A stretch of DNA of 5,374 bases, taken from contig JAITBV010000137.1 of NCBI GenBank assembly GCA_031283395.1, positions 1 to 5,374 of the forward strand, written 5' to 3'. This document shows positions 4,559 through 5,374 of the stretch, in pieces (the stretch's first letter is position 1; each line of letters begins with the position of its first letter). The stretch is from Candidatus Adiutrix sp. (GTDB lineage: Bacteria; Desulfobacterota; Desulfarculia; Adiutricales; Adiutricaceae). The translations under genes were made by a program, and so were the position numbers. A model generated the notes under the pieces. It searched no databases, was not told the DNA's origin, and worked only from the letters and a program-made list of their open reading frames with translations.

Positions 4559-5374
4559 TTACTGGCCTGTGGATTCACCTATGTCCATGAGCTTTATTAG
4601 GTTGGTGGTGCCCGAGGTCTGCAGCGGCATACCGCAAGTCAGAAAGACCCGGTCCCCCTTGGAGGCTATGCCGTGGCGCACCATCCACTCGCTGGCCAAC
4701 TGTTCCAAAAGGACAATGGATTCGCAGGGCTGGATGAGGGCCGGCAGGACCCCCCAGGACAGGGTCATCTGGCGGTAGGTCAGGGAGTTGGAAGTCACGC
4801 CCACCACCGGAATGGGCTGCCTTAAGTGGGCCACCAGCCGGACCGTGCTGCCGCCCTGGGAGGCGGCCACGATGGCCTTTGATTTGAGGTCGTTGGCCAA
4901 AAGGGCCACGGCCCGGGTGATGGAACCGGCCACCGGGTCGATGAGGGGGGATTGATCCTCGTGCAGAAAGGCCCTGTTGTTCAGAATGGGTTCGGTCTGG
5001 CGGGCCACCTTGTCCAGCATACGCACCGCCTTCACCGGGTATTGCCCCACGGCGGTCTCCTCGGACAGCATGACCGCGTCGGTGCCGTCCAGGATGGCGT
5101 TGGCCACGTCGGTCACTTCGGCCCGGCTCGGCAGGGGGTTGGTGACCATGGAGCCGAGCATCTGGGTGGCGGTGATGACCAGCCGGCCCCTGCTCCTGGC
5201 CGCGCGGATGAGCTTTTTCTGGGTGATCGGCACTTCCTCGATGGGCATTTCCACGCCCAAGTCCCCCCGGGCCACCATTATGCCGTCCACCACTTCCAGT
5301 ATTTCTTCAATGGAGGCCACGGCCTGGGGCTTTTCTATCTTGGCGATCAACAGCGGGGGCCGGCTGCTGCGGGC
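4559..5374 (-). CDS. pyk: Pyruvate kinase, C-terminal 271 residues (cut by right edge)
   Basis: Pyruvate kinase converts phosphoenolpyruvate and ADP to pyruvate and ATP, the last step of glycolysis. The frame is open to the window edge; the TTG at 5350 that would allow a start is internal, since family residues continue upstream of it (PPLLIAKIEK). Numbering from the edge, residues 9-14 hold the active-site LIAKIE with the catalytic Lys12. IMVARGDLGVEMP (32-44), ITATQML (67-73) and DGTDAVMLSEETAVGQYP (96-113) complete the barrel side. Residues 145-271 form the C-terminal domain, ending in CGMP...GTTNLIKLMDIGE. About 200 N-terminal residues, including most of the barrel start and the B domain, lie outside. 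The final TAA (4561-4559) follows GQ, so the C-terminus is complete, and there is no extra PEP-utiliser domain of the kind some pyruvate kinases carry. The gene is convergent with fchA and shares its terminator. Confidence 0.95.
   Translation of the reverse strand, partial: ARSSRPPLLIAKIEKPQAVASIEEILEVVDGIMVARGDLGVEMPIEEVPITQKKLIRAARSRGRLVITATQMLGSMVTNPLPSRAEVTDVANAILDGTDAVMLSEETAVGQYPVKAVRMLDKVARQTEPILNNRAFLHEDQSPLIDPVAGSITRAVALLANDLKSKAIVAASQGGSTVRLVAHLRQPIPVVGVTSNSLTYRQMTLSWGVLPALIQPCESIVLLEQLASEWMVRHGIASKGDRVFLTCGMPLQTSGTTNLIKLMDIGESTGQ

Noticed and set aside
1..5374. CRISPR array, insertion sequence, integrase or defence genes
   Set aside because: There are no regularly spaced repeats, no transposase or recombinase motifs, and no terminal inverted repeats with target duplications on either strand.

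Overview
The right two thirds of this window (from about 1480) is GC-rich, densely coded chromosomal DNA. The left third is more AT-rich and looks accessory. The best guess for the source is a Gram-negative anaerobe of the Desulfobacterota (Deltaproteobacteria) type. This rests on the folD-fchA pair (common in acetogens, syntrophs and sulfate reducers), exported proteins with Sec signal peptides, sigma-70-like promoters and a short dispersed-type inverted repeat near 1071-1100. It is inference at low to moderate confidence; no marker gene in the window fixes the lineage.

Layout from left to right: (1) 1-337, minus: the start of an exported ankyrin-repeat protein that runs off the left edge. 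(2) 338-943, minus: an unrecognised single-pass membrane protein with a tandem 24-residue repeat. Its stop codon directly abuts the ankyrin start codon, and its last codons contain a terminator-like hairpin. A good promoter lies at 994-1021. (3) 980-1478: a stretch of about 500 bases with no intact gene, holding a dispersed-type inverted repeat, a 46-codon remnant frame and a crowd of hairpins and terminators on both strands. (4) 1479-1555, minus: tRNA-Lys(CTT) with encoded CCA, driven by a near-perfect sigma-70 promoter whose -35 box contains the stop codon of the next gene. (5) 1597-2784, minus: a secreted phosphodiester glycosidase (NAGPA/DUF2233-like) protein. (6) 2945-4487, plus: folD then fchA, a two-gene one-carbon operon. 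(7) 4506-4540: a perfect bidirectional terminator between convergent genes. (8) 4559-5374, minus: the C-terminal part of pyruvate kinase, cut by the right edge.

Functionally, FolD and FchA both act on the tetrahydrofolate C1 carrier: methylene-THF to methenyl-THF to formyl-THF, or the reverse in a Wood-Ljungdahl methyl branch. Pyruvate kinase is an unrelated neighbour on the opposite strand. I see no CRISPR array, transposase, defence system or phage gene. The least explained part is the membrane-protein/ankyrin pair at the left, with an intrinsic-terminator-like hairpin inside the first gene and no gap between the two. The hairpin-rich region next to the tRNA comes second.
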